DNA of 51,118 nt, taken from a bacterium (lineage in GTDB: Bacteria > Bdellovibrionota_C > UBA2361 > SZUA-149). How positions within the stretch are numbered: the first letter of the stretch is position 1; each line of letters opens with the position of its first letter. Under the pieces are notes generated by a model. The model worked only from the letters and a program-made list of their open reading frames with translations. It made no database searches and was not told where the DNA came from. The stretch covers positions 1 to 51,118 of the forward strand of contig JAUIMJ010000003.1 in assembly GCA_030433295.1 (NCBI GenBank), written 5' to 3'. Positions 17,361 to 26,500 of the stretch are shown one piece after another. Made by a program: the position numbers and the translations under genes.

Positions 17361-18491
17361 ATGCGTACATTAAGTTCATTAGCGGTTGTTGGGCTTGCCG
17401 CCCTTTTACCGCTTTCTACACCGGCGATGGCCGATGATAGTGCCGGGAAAGTTACATATAAAGATGGTCTGCGGATTGCTGCTGACGACTTTGATGTGAA
17501 GTTCAACGTTCAGTTGCAACCTCGGTTCACCTACACTGACAACGATGTTGAGAATCGTATCGCTAACGGCGCTGAGAGTGCCGACGCGGACACTGCAAGC
17601 TTCGACCTCCGTCGTGCTCGCTTCGTTATCAGCGGTAACGCCCTCGACAAGAAGTTCAGCTTCAAGTTGCAGAACGACTTTGCCAGCAGCAGTGGTGGCG
17701 GAGACATGAAGGATGCCTGGATCCAGTGGAACGGCGATGCTGTCAAAGTTAAGTTTGGTCAGTACAAGCAGCCTTTCGGTCGTGAAGTCAGGATTTCTTC
17801 CACAAAGCTTTTCTTCACCGACAGAACTGCCGTAACCGATCTCTTCGGAATCGAGCGTGCGCAGGGTGCTCAGGTTTCTGGTGCTCTCGGTGAGTTGGCC
17901 AACTGGTATGCTTCGGTTAACAACGGTAACTCCAGCGGGGAAGGCCGAAACCGAGAAGGGCAGGATAACAACGTTCAGGGTGTTGTCGCTCTTGACTTCT
18001 CCACCGAAGGGTATGGTAGCCGGGGTATGGAAGGTGACTTCCGTGAAGACGGTGCCTTCGCTGCAACTGCCGGTGCCGGTGTTGCATACGGAGAAGGAAC
18101 TATCGACGGTCTCGGTGACTACAGCGAAGTTGACCTGAACGCCGACGTCGGTATCCGAGTTGAAGGTCTCGAGCTGTGGGGTGAGTACTACTACGCCACG
18201 GTTGATCCGGATGCAGGTGGAAGTGAAATCGATGCCAGCGGATTCTTCGTTTCTGCTGCATACAACATCGATGACACCTGGGGTGCTGGTGTTCGCTTTG
18301 CGCTTGAGGACAACGACGCTAAGCCAGCGATCGACACAACCACTGAGTATGCTGCGGTGTTGAACTACTTCATCAACGGCCACTACCTGAAGCTTCAGAA
18401 CTCTGTTACGTTCACCGTCGACAGTGCTGAAGGTTCTGGTGAAGATGTTACCGACTTCGCATATGTTCTTCAGCTTGCTGGCTACTTCTAG
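17361..18491 (+). CDS. Phosphate-selective porin O/P family outer-membrane channel
   Basis: 376 residues. A Sec signal peptide (MRTLSSLAVVGLAALLPLSTPAMA, cut before DD) is followed by an all-beta protein with alternating aromatic strands and a C-terminal Phe (LQLAGYF), the signature of an outer-membrane barrel. The segment VQLQPRFTYTDN, FDLRRARFVISG and KLQNDFASSS ... DAWIQWNG, VKFGQYKQPFGRE matches the OprP/OprO family, trimeric channels for phosphate or polyphosphate. The ORF track starts 20 codons early; ATG at 17361 is preceded by a perfect AAGGAGG (17346-17352). The strong ribosome site, uniform codon choice and strong terminator suggest high expression. The pstS-like and glpD genes downstream support a phosphate role. 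Confidence 0.92.
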   Translation: MRTLSSLAVVGLAALLPLSTPAMADDSAGKVTYKDGLRIAADDFDVKFNVQLQPRFTYTDNDVENRIANGAESADADTASFDLRRARFVISGNALDKKFSFKLQNDFASSSGGGDMKDAWIQWNGDAVKVKFGQYKQPFGREVRISSTKLFFTDRTAVTDLFGIERAQGAQVSGALGELANWYASVNNGNSSGEGRNREGQDNNVQGVVALDFSTEGYGSRGMEGDFREDGAFAATAGAGVAYGEGTIDGLGDYSEVDLNADVGIRVEGLELWGEYYYATVDPDAGGSEIDASGFFVSAAYNIDDTWGAGVRFALEDNDAKPAIDTTTEYAAVLNYFINGHYLKLQNSVTFTVDSAEGSGEDVTDFAYVLQLAGYF

Positions 18492-18514
18492 TAGGTAGTA
18501 TCTGAAGATACGAA

Positions 18515-18548
18515 AGCCGGGTCCTCTTCAGGGCCCGGCTTTTTTTTG
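18515..18548 (+). terminator. Rho-independent terminator of the porin gene
   Basis: AGCCGGGTCC-N6-GGGCCCGGCT followed by a run of T residues, about 25 nt after the porin stop. This is the clearest intrinsic terminator in the window. Confidence 0.93.
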
Positions 18549-18710
18549 TTTGTATCCCTGAACAGAGCATAGAATGCTCTATTCTCTCCTGTTTCTGACC
18601 CGAAATGCACCCGCTCCATTCGACCAGGGTCCGTTGCTATGGCATGATTGCCGCTGAGTTGCCCGGCACATACCCTTGATAACCTTAATTTCCGCTCACA
18701 CTTTTCCCCT

Positions 18711-20540
18711 ATGTCGACCTTTGAACGAGACACCGATTCATTAACCAAAGATGTCTTTGACATACTGGTCATCGGTGGCGGCATCGTCGGTGCTGCCTGT
18801 GCCTGGGATGCCGCCTTGCGTGGCTATTCGGTAGCACTGGTCGAGAAATCAGATTTTGGTTCTGCAACCAGCGCGGGCTGCTTCAAGATAGTCCACGGGG
18901 GCTTGCGCTATCTTCAGCATGCCAATATTCCTCGCCTGAGAGAGTCGATGTGCGAGCAGCGCACCCTGAGACGTATTGCCCGACATTTCGTTCGTCCCAT
19001 GCCATTTCTTGTACCGACCTACGGAATGGGACTTAACAGTAAGTTGGCTCTCACCGCAGGCTGCTCTGTCTATGAGCTTCTTACTCTCGACAGGAATAAT
19101 AATTTCGACGAAGAGGATACGATGCCGGGGCATCGACGGCTTTCGCGTGAGGAAGTGCTCGGCATAAGTCCCGGCCTGGCCAATGCTCCCCTGACGGGTG
19201 GGATTGTGTACTACGATTGTCAGATGACAAACTGTGACCGCCTGACTCTGGCGGTGGTGCAGTCCGCTGCGGAGGCCGGTGCGCAGGTGTGCAACTATGC
19301 CAGGGTGGTTGCTGCGCAACAGTCATCGGTGAGTAACTACGAGCAGAAGATCGATGCGGTTGAGGTCAGGGACGAATTATCGGGTGAGACTAAGACGCTG
19401 CGTGCGCGCTTTGTTGTCAATGCTACGGGTCCCTGGGCTCAGAGGCTTGCCAATACGGTGTTCGGAGAGAGGGAGCTCGAAGCAGCTCCGGTTTTTTCCA
19501 AGGGGATTCAGCTTGTCGTTCCAAAGTTTGTAGATGGGTATGCCCTGGCCCTGGAGAGTAAGTATCGGGACTCTTCCGCGGCGGTGAGTCGCGGCGGAAG
19601 GAGCTACTTCGTGCACCCCTGGAGAGGCCATTCGCTCGTGGGAACTTCGGATTCCCTATATGATGGCGATCCGGATGACTTTCGTATCGATGCTGAAGAG
19701 ATAAAGGAACTTGTGCACGGCGTAGCCGGTGTCTACGAGGACGGGGTGTTGAAGCCTGAGTATGTTCGCTACGCCTTTGGGGGCTTGCGACCGGTGCATA
19801 GGAGTTCCTTATCGGCGGCTAATGAAGGGGATGCGACGGTTGCTCACAAGGACGTGGTGCACGATCATCTTGATCAAGCGAGTCGTATCGGCAATCTCAT
19901 TTCCGTGCATGGCGTAAAGTATACGACGTTTCGGGCACTGGCGGAGAGAATTATTGATACCGTCGCTCATCGGATCGGGCCTGTGCTCAGTCTGAGCGAA
20001 GTAAGTCCGCAGCCGCTGTATGCTTCGCGTACAGCGAAGTCCAATCTGTATGGAAGCGTCTCCACCACCAAAGACGTGTTCCTTCATACGTTGCAAAGAT
20101 CCGGTGCTGAACTTTCCCTGCCGCAGGCTGAGTACCTGTATTCAAATTACGGCGAGGCAGCTCACAGGATTGTTGAAATCATGCGCGATGAACCAGGGAT
20201 GAGCGAGGTTCTGGGAGAGCGCGATGCACCGCTTGGTCAGGGCTCGAATTGCCTTGCGGCAGAAGTGGTCTATTGTGCGCGAAATGAAATGGTCGGCACG
20301 CTCGGGGATGTCGTGTATCGACGGACCGGCCTCGGAGCCCTGGGCCTTAGCGGTGCAATGCCGGAGGAGATCATCAGTCAGTGCAGTAAAGAGGCGCGCC
20401 TGGAGCAGCGCACATCCTTTGCGCGGAGCACGCTTGGCGAGGTGGCCGGGGTTCTTGGTGGGGCGCTCGGCTGGGATGAGGCTCGGCAGGCAGAGGAAGT
20501 CGAATCGCTCATGGCCGGATTGATCGCGCCGGATCTCTAG
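18711..20540 (+). CDS. glpD: FAD-dependent glycerol-3-phosphate dehydrogenase
   Basis: About 609 residues. Oxidises sn-glycerol-3-phosphate to dihydroxyacetone phosphate, feeding electrons to the quinone pool at the inner membrane. The N-terminal FAD site is clear (VIGGGIVGAACAWDAALRG), followed by SATSAGCFKIVHGGLRYLQ, which contains the conserved G-G-LRYL segment. RGGRSYFVHPWRGHSLVGTSD and KYTTFRALAE are further family blocks. The C-terminal domain (CARNEMVGTLGDVVYRRTGLG) matches the DAO C-terminal domain. The ORF track adds 21 codons; ATG at 18711 fits the family start, although no Shine-Dalgarno is evident there. No glpF or glpK neighbours; it lies between the porin and pstS-like genes. 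Confidence 0.94.
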   Translation: MSTFERDTDSLTKDVFDILVIGGGIVGAACAWDAALRGYSVALVEKSDFGSATSAGCFKIVHGGLRYLQHANIPRLRESMCEQRTLRRIARHFVRPMPFLVPTYGMGLNSKLALTAGCSVYELLTLDRNNNFDEEDTMPGHRRLSREEVLGISPGLANAPLTGGIVYYDCQMTNCDRLTLAVVQSAAEAGAQVCNYARVVAAQQSSVSNYEQKIDAVEVRDELSGETKTLRARFVVNATGPWAQRLANTVFGERELEAAPVFSKGIQLVVPKFVDGYALALESKYRDSSAAVSRGGRSYFVHPWRGHSLVGTSDSLYDGDPDDFRIDAEEIKELVHGVAGVYEDGVLKPEYVRYAFGGLRPVHRSSLSAANEGDATVAHKDVVHDHLDQASRIGNLISVHGVKYTTFRALAERIIDTVAHRIGPVLSLSEVSPQPLYASRTAKSNLYGSVSTTKDVFLHTLQRSGAELSLPQAEYLYSNYGEAAHRIVEIMRDEPGMSEVLGERDAPLGQGSNCLAAEVVYCARNEMVGTLGDVVYRRTGLGALGLSGAMPEEIISQCSKEARLEQRTSFARSTLGEVAGVLGGALGWDEARQAEEVESLMAGLIAPDL

Positions 20541-20553
20541 TACGGGCTAAATT

Positions 20554-20563
20554 GGGGGGGGGG
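20554..20563 (+). repeat. G10 homopolymer tract
   Basis: Ten consecutive G residues 14 nt after the glpD stop and about 180 nt upstream of the pstS-like gene. Such tracts are prone to slippage; an effect on transcription of the next gene is possible but unproven. Confidence 0.7.
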
Positions 20564-20746
20564 CTGCCTGCTCTCTTGTTTGCAGCCAGAGGGCCTTATC
20601 TATCTCAAAATACGCGATAAATTTCTGAAATTCTTCTACGGTCAATCATCGTGTTCCCTATCTGCGCGGTATTTGCTATAGGATTAGGCAAGATTTCCCG
20701 GGCTCATGGCCCTCTATGCTAATTCATCGACGTTGGTAGTTCAGCA

Positions 20747-21727
20747 ATGAATCCTAAATTCTTCACCCTGATGACGCGTTTCCTTTTTGTGGCCTGCTGT
20801 TTTTTGGCAATTGGGGCTGCTTCTGCAGAAGACGCCATGCCCAAGTACTCAGGTGCCGAACAAAGAGTGGAAAATATCACCTCAGTCGGCTCTGACTCCA
20901 TGGGAGGCCTGATGCGCCGTTGGGTAGAGGCGTATCGTTTAGTTCAGCCGAAGGTTACGGTTCGCGCAGTCAGCCGCGGCTCTGCTACCGCGCCCCCCGC
21001 GCTTATCGAAGGGAGTGCCGATATCGGTCCCATGGCGCGAGAGATGAAATCGCGGGAGAAAGAAGAGTTTGTCGCGCACTACGGATTTGAGCCGACCGCA
21101 GTTCGAACAGCGATCGCCGCGGTGGCAGTGTACGTCGAAAAAGAAAATCCCTTAAACTCGGTGACCTTCTCGCAGCTCGAGCGAATCTATGCGGCGAATC
21201 CAAAGCGTGAGTCTTCGATGAAGCCCGCGATGGTCTGGGGAGATCTGGGGGTGAAAGGTCCGTATGCCGCAAAAAAGATCGTTGCCTTTGGACGTAGCGA
21301 AGGCTCGTACCTCCGTGACTATTTCAAGCAGCAGGTGCTTCTGCAGGGTCCTGAGCGCGCGGGTGTGATGAGCAGCGCAAGTGCAAGTGGAATGGTCGAC
21401 GCGATTGAGGCAAATTCCGGCGGTATCGCGTATGGGGAGGTTTTGTCCGCTGATAAAATGAGCGGCCTGAAGTTGCTCTCTGTGCGTCGCGACAGCGATT
21501 CTCCTGCGGTAAAACCAAATCTTCAGAACATGCTTTCTCAGAAATATCCTCTCGCTCGCTTCCTGAATGTGTATCTCGTTAGAGAGCCGGGTGAAGCACC
21601 TGAGGAAGGCATTACCGACTTCCTCTCATTTATCCTGAGTAAGCAGGGGCAGGGCCTGGTTCAGCAGTCAGGTCTGGTTCCGCTTCCTGTTGAGACCGTT
21701 CTCAGCGAACGAGCAAAACTCAAGTAG
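20747..21727 (+). CDS. PstS-like periplasmic phosphate-binding protein
   Basis: 326 residues. The signal peptide is a hydrophobic core (FLFVACCFLAIGAASA) cut before ED. The mature part matches PBP-like domain phosphate-binding proteins: ITSVGSDSMGGLMRRWVEAY with the Gly-Ser-Asp-Ser/Thr phosphate loop, SRGSATAPPALIEGSADIGPMAREM carrying the second ligand loop, and FGRSEGSYLRDYFKQQVL with a third. The usual partner genes pstC, pstA and pstB are not next to it, so it either serves a distant transporter or acts as an independent binding protein. ATG at 20747 without a strong ribosome site. Upstream are glpD and the phosphate porin, suggesting a phosphate-acquisition neighbourhood. Confidence 0.88.
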   Translation: MNPKFFTLMTRFLFVACCFLAIGAASAEDAMPKYSGAEQRVENITSVGSDSMGGLMRRWVEAYRLVQPKVTVRAVSRGSATAPPALIEGSADIGPMAREMKSREKEEFVAHYGFEPTAVRTAIAAVAVYVEKENPLNSVTFSQLERIYAANPKRESSMKPAMVWGDLGVKGPYAAKKIVAFGRSEGSYLRDYFKQQVLLQGPERAGVMSSASASGMVDAIEANSGGIAYGEVLSADKMSGLKLLSVRRDSDSPAVKPNLQNMLSQKYPLARFLNVYLVREPGEAPEEGITDFLSFILSKQGQGLVQQSGLVPLPVETVLSERAKLK

Positions 21728-22078
21728 GATTCTGCTCGCACCTTGGCGTAGGGCGTGCCCGTGTGCTCCGCCCTGCGCAGTCCTTGCGTATCTCGCTTAT
21801 CATCAGCACAAAGCGTGTTTCAGCCTTGCGTGCCGGCGCGGTGAGTTTCCTTGCGCGCAGGCGCGCTGTGCTTTCTTACGCGCAGGCGCGGGGCTTTGAA
21901 TTTCTATCGCTACCGCTCAGAAAGTGGTATGTAAACACTATCTTAGCCGGATACCCGGGCTCTCCTGGTGTAGCCTGGCAAGGTGGCTGATGGCGGTGCT
22001 TGTTAGAAGAGCGCTGCTTCTTTGAGTGAAATGAAAGAGCGCGTCGCCGCATGACGCCCGATTACTGGTATCTGATTG
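21728..22078. other. Intergenic region between pstS-like and glgX genes
   Basis: No gene. A hairpin GCGTAGGGCG-N13-CGCCCTGCGC (21746-21778) follows the pstS-like stop and may end its transcript, though it lacks a T tract. A 12-bp direct repeat CGCGCAGGCGCG occurs at 21854-21865 and 21879-21890. Confidence 0.5.
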
Positions 22079-24208
22079 ATGCAAATCCTTCCGGGGGCCT
22101 CTTATCCCCTTGGTGCACATTGGGATGGCTCCGGGGTGAATTTCGCCCTCTTTTCCGAACATGCGACACGTGTTGAGCTTTGCCTTTTCTACTCCACTGA
22201 TGATGACTGTGAGTATGTTCGACTGGAGCTTCCTGAGCGAGAGCACCATGTGTGGAGTGGGTATGTCGCCGGTTTGAAACCAGGCCAGCTCTATGGATAC
22301 CGGGTGTACGGCCCCTTTGATTCCAGACAGGGGCTGCTCTTTAATTCACATAAGCTGCTGCTTGATCCCTACGCCCGAGTCGTTGCGCGAGAGCCAAAGT
22401 GGGACGAGTCTTTGTTTCCTTACGAGCGCATGGGTGAGCAGACGCAGAGTTCAGGTATGCTGCCGTCGACGACAGATTCCGCTCCCTTTGCCGCGCTTGG
22501 AATGGTCGTCGATTCGGATTGGGATTGGGAGGGGGATGTCTGCCCCCAGGTTCCCTGGACCGATACCGTGCTCTACGAGACGCATGTTAAAGGCCTGACT
22601 CAGCTGCATCCTGAAATCGATCCAGCCTTGCGCGGTACCTACCTGGGCCTGGCGAGTGAGCCAATCATCGAGCATCTGAAATCATTGCAGGTCACTTCAA
22701 TCGAGCTTCTGCCGATACATCAGCACTTTGTTGAAGAGCATCTGCATATGCGCGATTTGAAAAACTACTGGGGCTACAACACCCTGGGCTACTTTGCTCC
22801 CGACCTTCGCTACGGCACAGATCCGGGGGACCCGCTTAAAACGCTTGATGAGTTTCGCACTATGGTGAAGATACTTCACCGCCATGGTCTGGAGGTGATC
22901 CTCGACGTGGTCTACAATCACACCTGTGAGGGTACTCCGCTGGGGCCAATGCTTTCGTTCAAGGGGATAGATAATAGTTCCTATTATCGCCTCAGTCAGA
23001 GAGTTCCGCGATCTTATGTTGATTTTACTGGCTGTGGAAACACCCTCGACACACGACACCCTCGTGTGCTGCAGCTTATCATGGATAGCTTGCGTTACTG
23101 GGTCGAGGAAATGCATGTCGATGGTTTTCGATTTGATCTGGCAACTGCTCTGGCACGTGTTGATCACGACTATGACCCTTCATCGCCTTTTCTTAACGCC
23201 GTTCAGCAGGATCCTGTCTTGTCGAGAGTGAAGTTGATTTCGGAATCCTGGGATATCGGAGCGGGCGGCTATCAGGTCGGCGGATTCCCGGCAATCTGGT
23301 ACGAGTGGAATGGTAAGTATCGGGATTCGATTCGCAGATACTGGCGGGGCGATGGTTATAGCAGAGGGGATGTGTCTACCCGGGTGGCGGGTAGCAGCGA
23401 TCTCTTTCAGCATAATGGAAGACGGCCTCAGGCAAGTATTAATTTTGTGACCTGCCACGATGGTTTCTCCCTCGTCGATCTCACCAGCTATAACTCCAAG
23501 TATAACGAGCACAATCGCGAGGATAATCGCGATGGTAACAACGACAACATGAGCTGGAACTGCGGGCATGAAGGGGAGACCGATGATCCTGAAGTTCTCG
23601 AGCTTCGCCTGAGGCAGAGAAAAAATTTCCTTTTTACTCTGGCGGTATCACTCGGTGTGCCCATGTTGAGGGCAGGAGATGAACTCAGTCAGACACAGAA
23701 GGGAAATAACAACGCCTATTGTCAGGATAATGAGCTCAGTTGGTTGTCCTGGGACCTGGATGAAGAGCAAAGAGAGTTCTTGCAATATACCCGAACTTTA
23801 CTCTCTATCCGCAGCGCACACTCGATTTTCCGGCGTACGGAATTTTTCACGGGAAAAAGCGATCCGCGCAACGGGCGCAAGGATGTCACCTGGTATGCTG
23901 ATGATGGTCGTGAGCTGGAAGGTGACGCCTGGGGGGCAGCCGATAGCACGATCGGTATTTGCTTTTCTCCTGCCAGTGCAGCAACGGACGCGGAGATGGT
24001 TCCTCCTCCTTTGTTGATTTTGCTCAACCCTACCCACGAATTGAAGTATTTTACTCTGCCGCAGGTGTCGGGAGTGCTTGCCTGGAATTTGCTAATTGAC
24101 ACCTATTCGCAGGGATATTCCGGTACAGGTCCCCTGCGGGAGCTAAAGGATTCATTAGAAATTCCCTCACGGACAGCATTTCTGTTTCAGGCCCTGCTTG
24201 ATGAGTGA
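22079..24208 (+). CDS. glgX: Glycogen debranching enzyme (GlgX-type)
   Basis: 709 residues, GH13 family. Hydrolyses alpha-1,6 branches of limit dextrin made by glycogen phosphorylase. An N-terminal CBM48-like beta domain (YPLGAHWDGSGVNFALFSEHA) precedes the barrel. The four GH13 regions are visible: DVVYNHTCEG, VDGFRFDLA (nucleophile Asp), LISESWD (acid/base Glu) and NFVTCHDG (transition-state Asp). The block RREDNRDGNNDN-like sequence after region IV (EHNREDNRDGNNDN) is typical of GlgX/isoamylase. The ORF track starts at TTG 22076; the following ATG is preferred, with no clear ribosome site. First gene of a glgX-glgB-malQ set, 63 nt before glgB. Confidence 0.95.
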   Translation: MQILPGASYPLGAHWDGSGVNFALFSEHATRVELCLFYSTDDDCEYVRLELPEREHHVWSGYVAGLKPGQLYGYRVYGPFDSRQGLLFNSHKLLLDPYARVVAREPKWDESLFPYERMGEQTQSSGMLPSTTDSAPFAALGMVVDSDWDWEGDVCPQVPWTDTVLYETHVKGLTQLHPEIDPALRGTYLGLASEPIIEHLKSLQVTSIELLPIHQHFVEEHLHMRDLKNYWGYNTLGYFAPDLRYGTDPGDPLKTLDEFRTMVKILHRHGLEVILDVVYNHTCEGTPLGPMLSFKGIDNSSYYRLSQRVPRSYVDFTGCGNTLDTRHPRVLQLIMDSLRYWVEEMHVDGFRFDLATALARVDHDYDPSSPFLNAVQQDPVLSRVKLISESWDIGAGGYQVGGFPAIWYEWNGKYRDSIRRYWRGDGYSRGDVSTRVAGSSDLFQHNGRRPQASINFVTCHDGFSLVDLTSYNSKYNEHNREDNRDGNNDNMSWNCGHEGETDDPEVLELRLRQRKNFLFTLAVSLGVPMLRAGDELSQTQKGNNNAYCQDNELSWLSWDLDEEQREFLQYTRTLLSIRSAHSIFRRTEFFTGKSDPRNGRKDVTWYADDGRELEGDAWGAADSTIGICFSPASAATDAEMVPPPLLILLNPTHELKYFTLPQVSGVLAWNLLIDTYSQGYSGTGPLRELKDSLEIPSRTAFLFQALLDE

Positions 24209-24271
24209 TTTGCCTTGCGTTCCGTATTGTTGTTCACTTTGATGTACTAGAGAAACTAAACAGGGAGGAAT

Positions 24272-26185
24272 ATGCCTACATCGGAGCCATTCATTTCAAA
24301 TCTTGACGAATACCTCTTTTCAGAGGGGACCCATTTGCGCACCTACGAAAAACTGGGTGCTCACTTCGTTGAGGTAGATGGTGTGCGTGGTATTCAGTTC
24401 AGTGTCTGGGCGCCGAATGCCCGACGCGTTTCCGTTGTCGGAGATTTCAATAACTGGGACGAGACGCAGGCGCCCATGCAGAGTGTGGCCTCTACCGGCG
24501 TCTGGACTACTTTTGTTCCCGGTGTGAGGCAGGGGCAGTCCTATAAGTTTGCTATTCACTCGCACGTCAACGACTACCACATGCTCAAGATTGACCCTTA
24601 CGCCTTCTACGCTGAGGCACCACCGCGCTCGGCGTCGGTCGTTTGGAATCTTGAAGGGTACGATTGGGGTGATCAGAAATGGATGGAAGAACGTGCTGAG
24701 CGTCAGGCACACGACAAGCCTTTGTCCATTTACGAAGTACACCTGGGATCCTGGCGGCGTAATCCCAATGAGAACAATCGTTCACTTACCTATCGGGAAA
24801 TGGCCGATGAGTTGGTGGAGTACGTCTCCTACATGGAATTCACCCATGTCGAGTTTCTGCCGGTAACCGAACATCCGTTTGATGGCTCCTGGGGATATCA
24901 GTCGCTCTGCTATTTTGCACCGACTAGTCGATTCGGAACGCCACAGGATTTCATGTATCTGGTCGATCGTTTACATCAGGCGGGAATTGGCGTGATTATC
25001 GATTGGGTTCCCGCTCATTTTCCGGTCGATGAGCATGGACTCGGCTTCTATGACGGGACCCATCTTTTTGAGCATGCCGATGAGCGCCAGGGTTTTCATC
25101 CGGATTGGAAAACATACATTTTCAATTTTGGCAGGACCGAGGTTGCGAACTTCCTCCTTGCGAGCGCACTGTTCTGGTTTGAGAAATATCATATCGATGG
25201 AGTCAGAGTAGATGCCGTAGCCTCTATGCTGTATTTGGATTACTCCCGGAAAGAGGGGGAGTGGATACCCAATGAGTATGGGGGTAATGAGAACCTTGAA
25301 GCGATTAATTTCATAAAGCGCTTCAATGAGGTCGTGCACGAGAAGCATCCGGGAATTATCACCATCGCCGAGGAGTCCACCGCATGGCCGATGGTCTCTC
25401 GGCCTACGTATTTAGGGGGCCTTGGCTTTGGTTTCAAGTGGAACATGGGGTGGATGCACGATATGCTGGAGTATTTTGCGAAAGATCCGGTTCATAGACA
25501 TTACCACCACAACAATCTGACGTTTGGCTTGCTCTACGCATTCCATGAGAATTTTGTCTTGCCACTATCTCATGACGAAGTCGTGCATGGTAAGGGCTCT
25601 CTGCTCAGCAAGATGCCGGGCGATCCCTGGCAGAAGTTTGCCAACCTGCGCTTGTTGTACTCATACATGTGGGCGCATCCCGGAAAGAAACTCTTGTTCA
25701 TGGGAGGTGAACTGGGGCAGTGGACCGAATGGAATTCAGCTGACAGCCTTCCGTGGCATTTAGTTGAAGAGTCTTCGCATCAGGGTCTGCAACGCATTGT
25801 GAAAGATCTCAATGGCGTTCTGAGTGCTGAACCCGCGCTTCACGGTGTAGATTTTGACAGCTCGGGGTTTCGCTGGATTGATTGCAATGACAGTTCGCAG
25901 AGCATATTGAGCTTCATTCGATATGCCGACGATAGTCGAGATGCGGTTGTCTGTGTTTTTAACTTTACTCCCGTGCCCCGCTACAACTATCGGGTAGGGG
26001 TACCGCATGAAGGCTATTGGCTCGAGCTGCTCAACAGTGATGCGAGTATGTATCACGGAAGTGGCCTGGGGAATATGGGAGGCGTGGTTGCGGAATCACA
26101 TGCCATGCACGGTCTTCCTTTTTCGATAAGTCTGACGCTCCCACCCCTAGCGGCGCTTTATTTCAGGCTGAACAAATCAGACTAG
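24272..26185 (+). CDS. glgB: 1,4-alpha-glucan branching enzyme
   Basis: 637 residues, GH13. Introduces alpha-1,6 branches into glycogen. The N-terminal CBM48 ([24 protein letters not shown]) leads into the catalytic barrel: region [19 protein letters not shown] with the nucleophile Asp, ITIAEEST with the catalytic Glu, and [14 protein letters not shown] with the third carboxylate. Lacks the extra N1 domain of the longest forms, giving the shorter type. The start is supported by GGGAGGAAT directly before the ATG. Its TAG stop is supplied by the left edge of a palindromic repeat (CTAGAGCAGTC). With glgX and malQ it forms an alpha-glucan remodelling set; glgA, glgC and glgP are not in the window. 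Confidence 0.97.
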   Translation: MPTSEPFISNLDEYLFSEGTHLRTYEKLGAHFVEVDGVRGIQFSVWAPNARRVSVVGDFNNWDETQAPMQSVASTGVWTTFVPGVRQGQSYKFAIHSHVNDYHMLKIDPYAFYAEAPPRSASVVWNLEGYDWGDQKWMEERAERQAHDKPLSIYEVHLGSWRRNPNENNRSLTYREMADELVEYVSYMEFTHVEFLPVTEHPFDGSWGYQSLCYFAPTSRFGTPQDFMYLVDRLHQAGIGVIIDWVPAHFPVDEHGLGFYDGTHLFEHADERQGFHPDWKTYIFNFGRTEVANFLLASALFWFEKYHIDGVRVDAVASMLYLDYSRKEGEWIPNEYGGNENLEAINFIKRFNEVVHEKHPGIITIAEESTAWPMVSRPTYLGGLGFGFKWNMGWMHDMLEYFAKDPVHRHYHHNNLTFGLLYAFHENFVLPLSHDEVVHGKGSLLSKMPGDPWQKFANLRLLYSYMWAHPGKKLLFMGGELGQWTEWNSADSLPWHLVEESSHQGLQRIVKDLNGVLSAEPALHGVDFDSSGFRWIDCNDSSQSILSFIRYADDSRDAVVCVFNFTPVPRYNYRVGVPHEGYWLELLNSDASMYHGSGLGNMGGVVAESHAMHGLPFSISLTLPPLAALYFRLNKSD

Positions 26186-26355
26186 AGCAGTCGTAGGATA
26201 AAATCGCACTGGGTTATCCGAAGACTGCTCTAGAGCATTTTTCAATAAAGCGAAGCGAAAAATGCTTATGAGCGCGGACGCAAGTCCGTGCGGGAGAAGA
26301 GAAGGTAGAGCAGTCGTAGGATAAAATCGTACCACTTTATCCGAAGACTGCTCTA
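26182..26355 (+). repeat. Palindromic intergenic repeat, copy 2 (composite, most complete)
   Basis: Starts at the glgB stop codon. Order: hairpin 3 (26182-26233, CTAGAGCAGTC...GACTGCTCTAG with internal GGATAAA/TTATCC pairing), hairpin 1 (GCATTTTTC 26235-26243 with GAAAAATGC 26257-26265), hairpin 2 (GCGCGGAC-GCAA-GTCCGTGC, 26272-26291), then hairpin 3 again (26306-26355, TAGAGCAGTC...GACTGCTCTA). The two hairpin-3 units are nearly identical in the arms but differ in the loop. Fills the gap between glgB and malQ. Confidence 0.9.
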
Positions 26356-26500
26356 CAATAGCAGTTCCGCAGATTGATGGTTTGGGGTAGATATCCTTAA
26401 GGTGAACTAACTTCTGGGGAAATGAATGTTCCGCGTAAACAGTATTCGTCCTCTTTCCGATGGCGAAAGGGGTCTTTGGGCCGCACATGGGGGGCTGTAG

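Noticed and set aside
17406-18383. 325-codon ORF antisense to the porin gene
   Set aside because: Long because of the strong codon bias of the porin. It has no ribosome site and no family resemblance, while the plus strand is unmistakable.
22000-22030. Possible sigma-54 promoter before glgX (TGGCTGATGGCGGTGCTTG)
   Set aside because: GG to GC spacing is wrong (eleven rather than ten bases), and no sigma-54 control is expected there.
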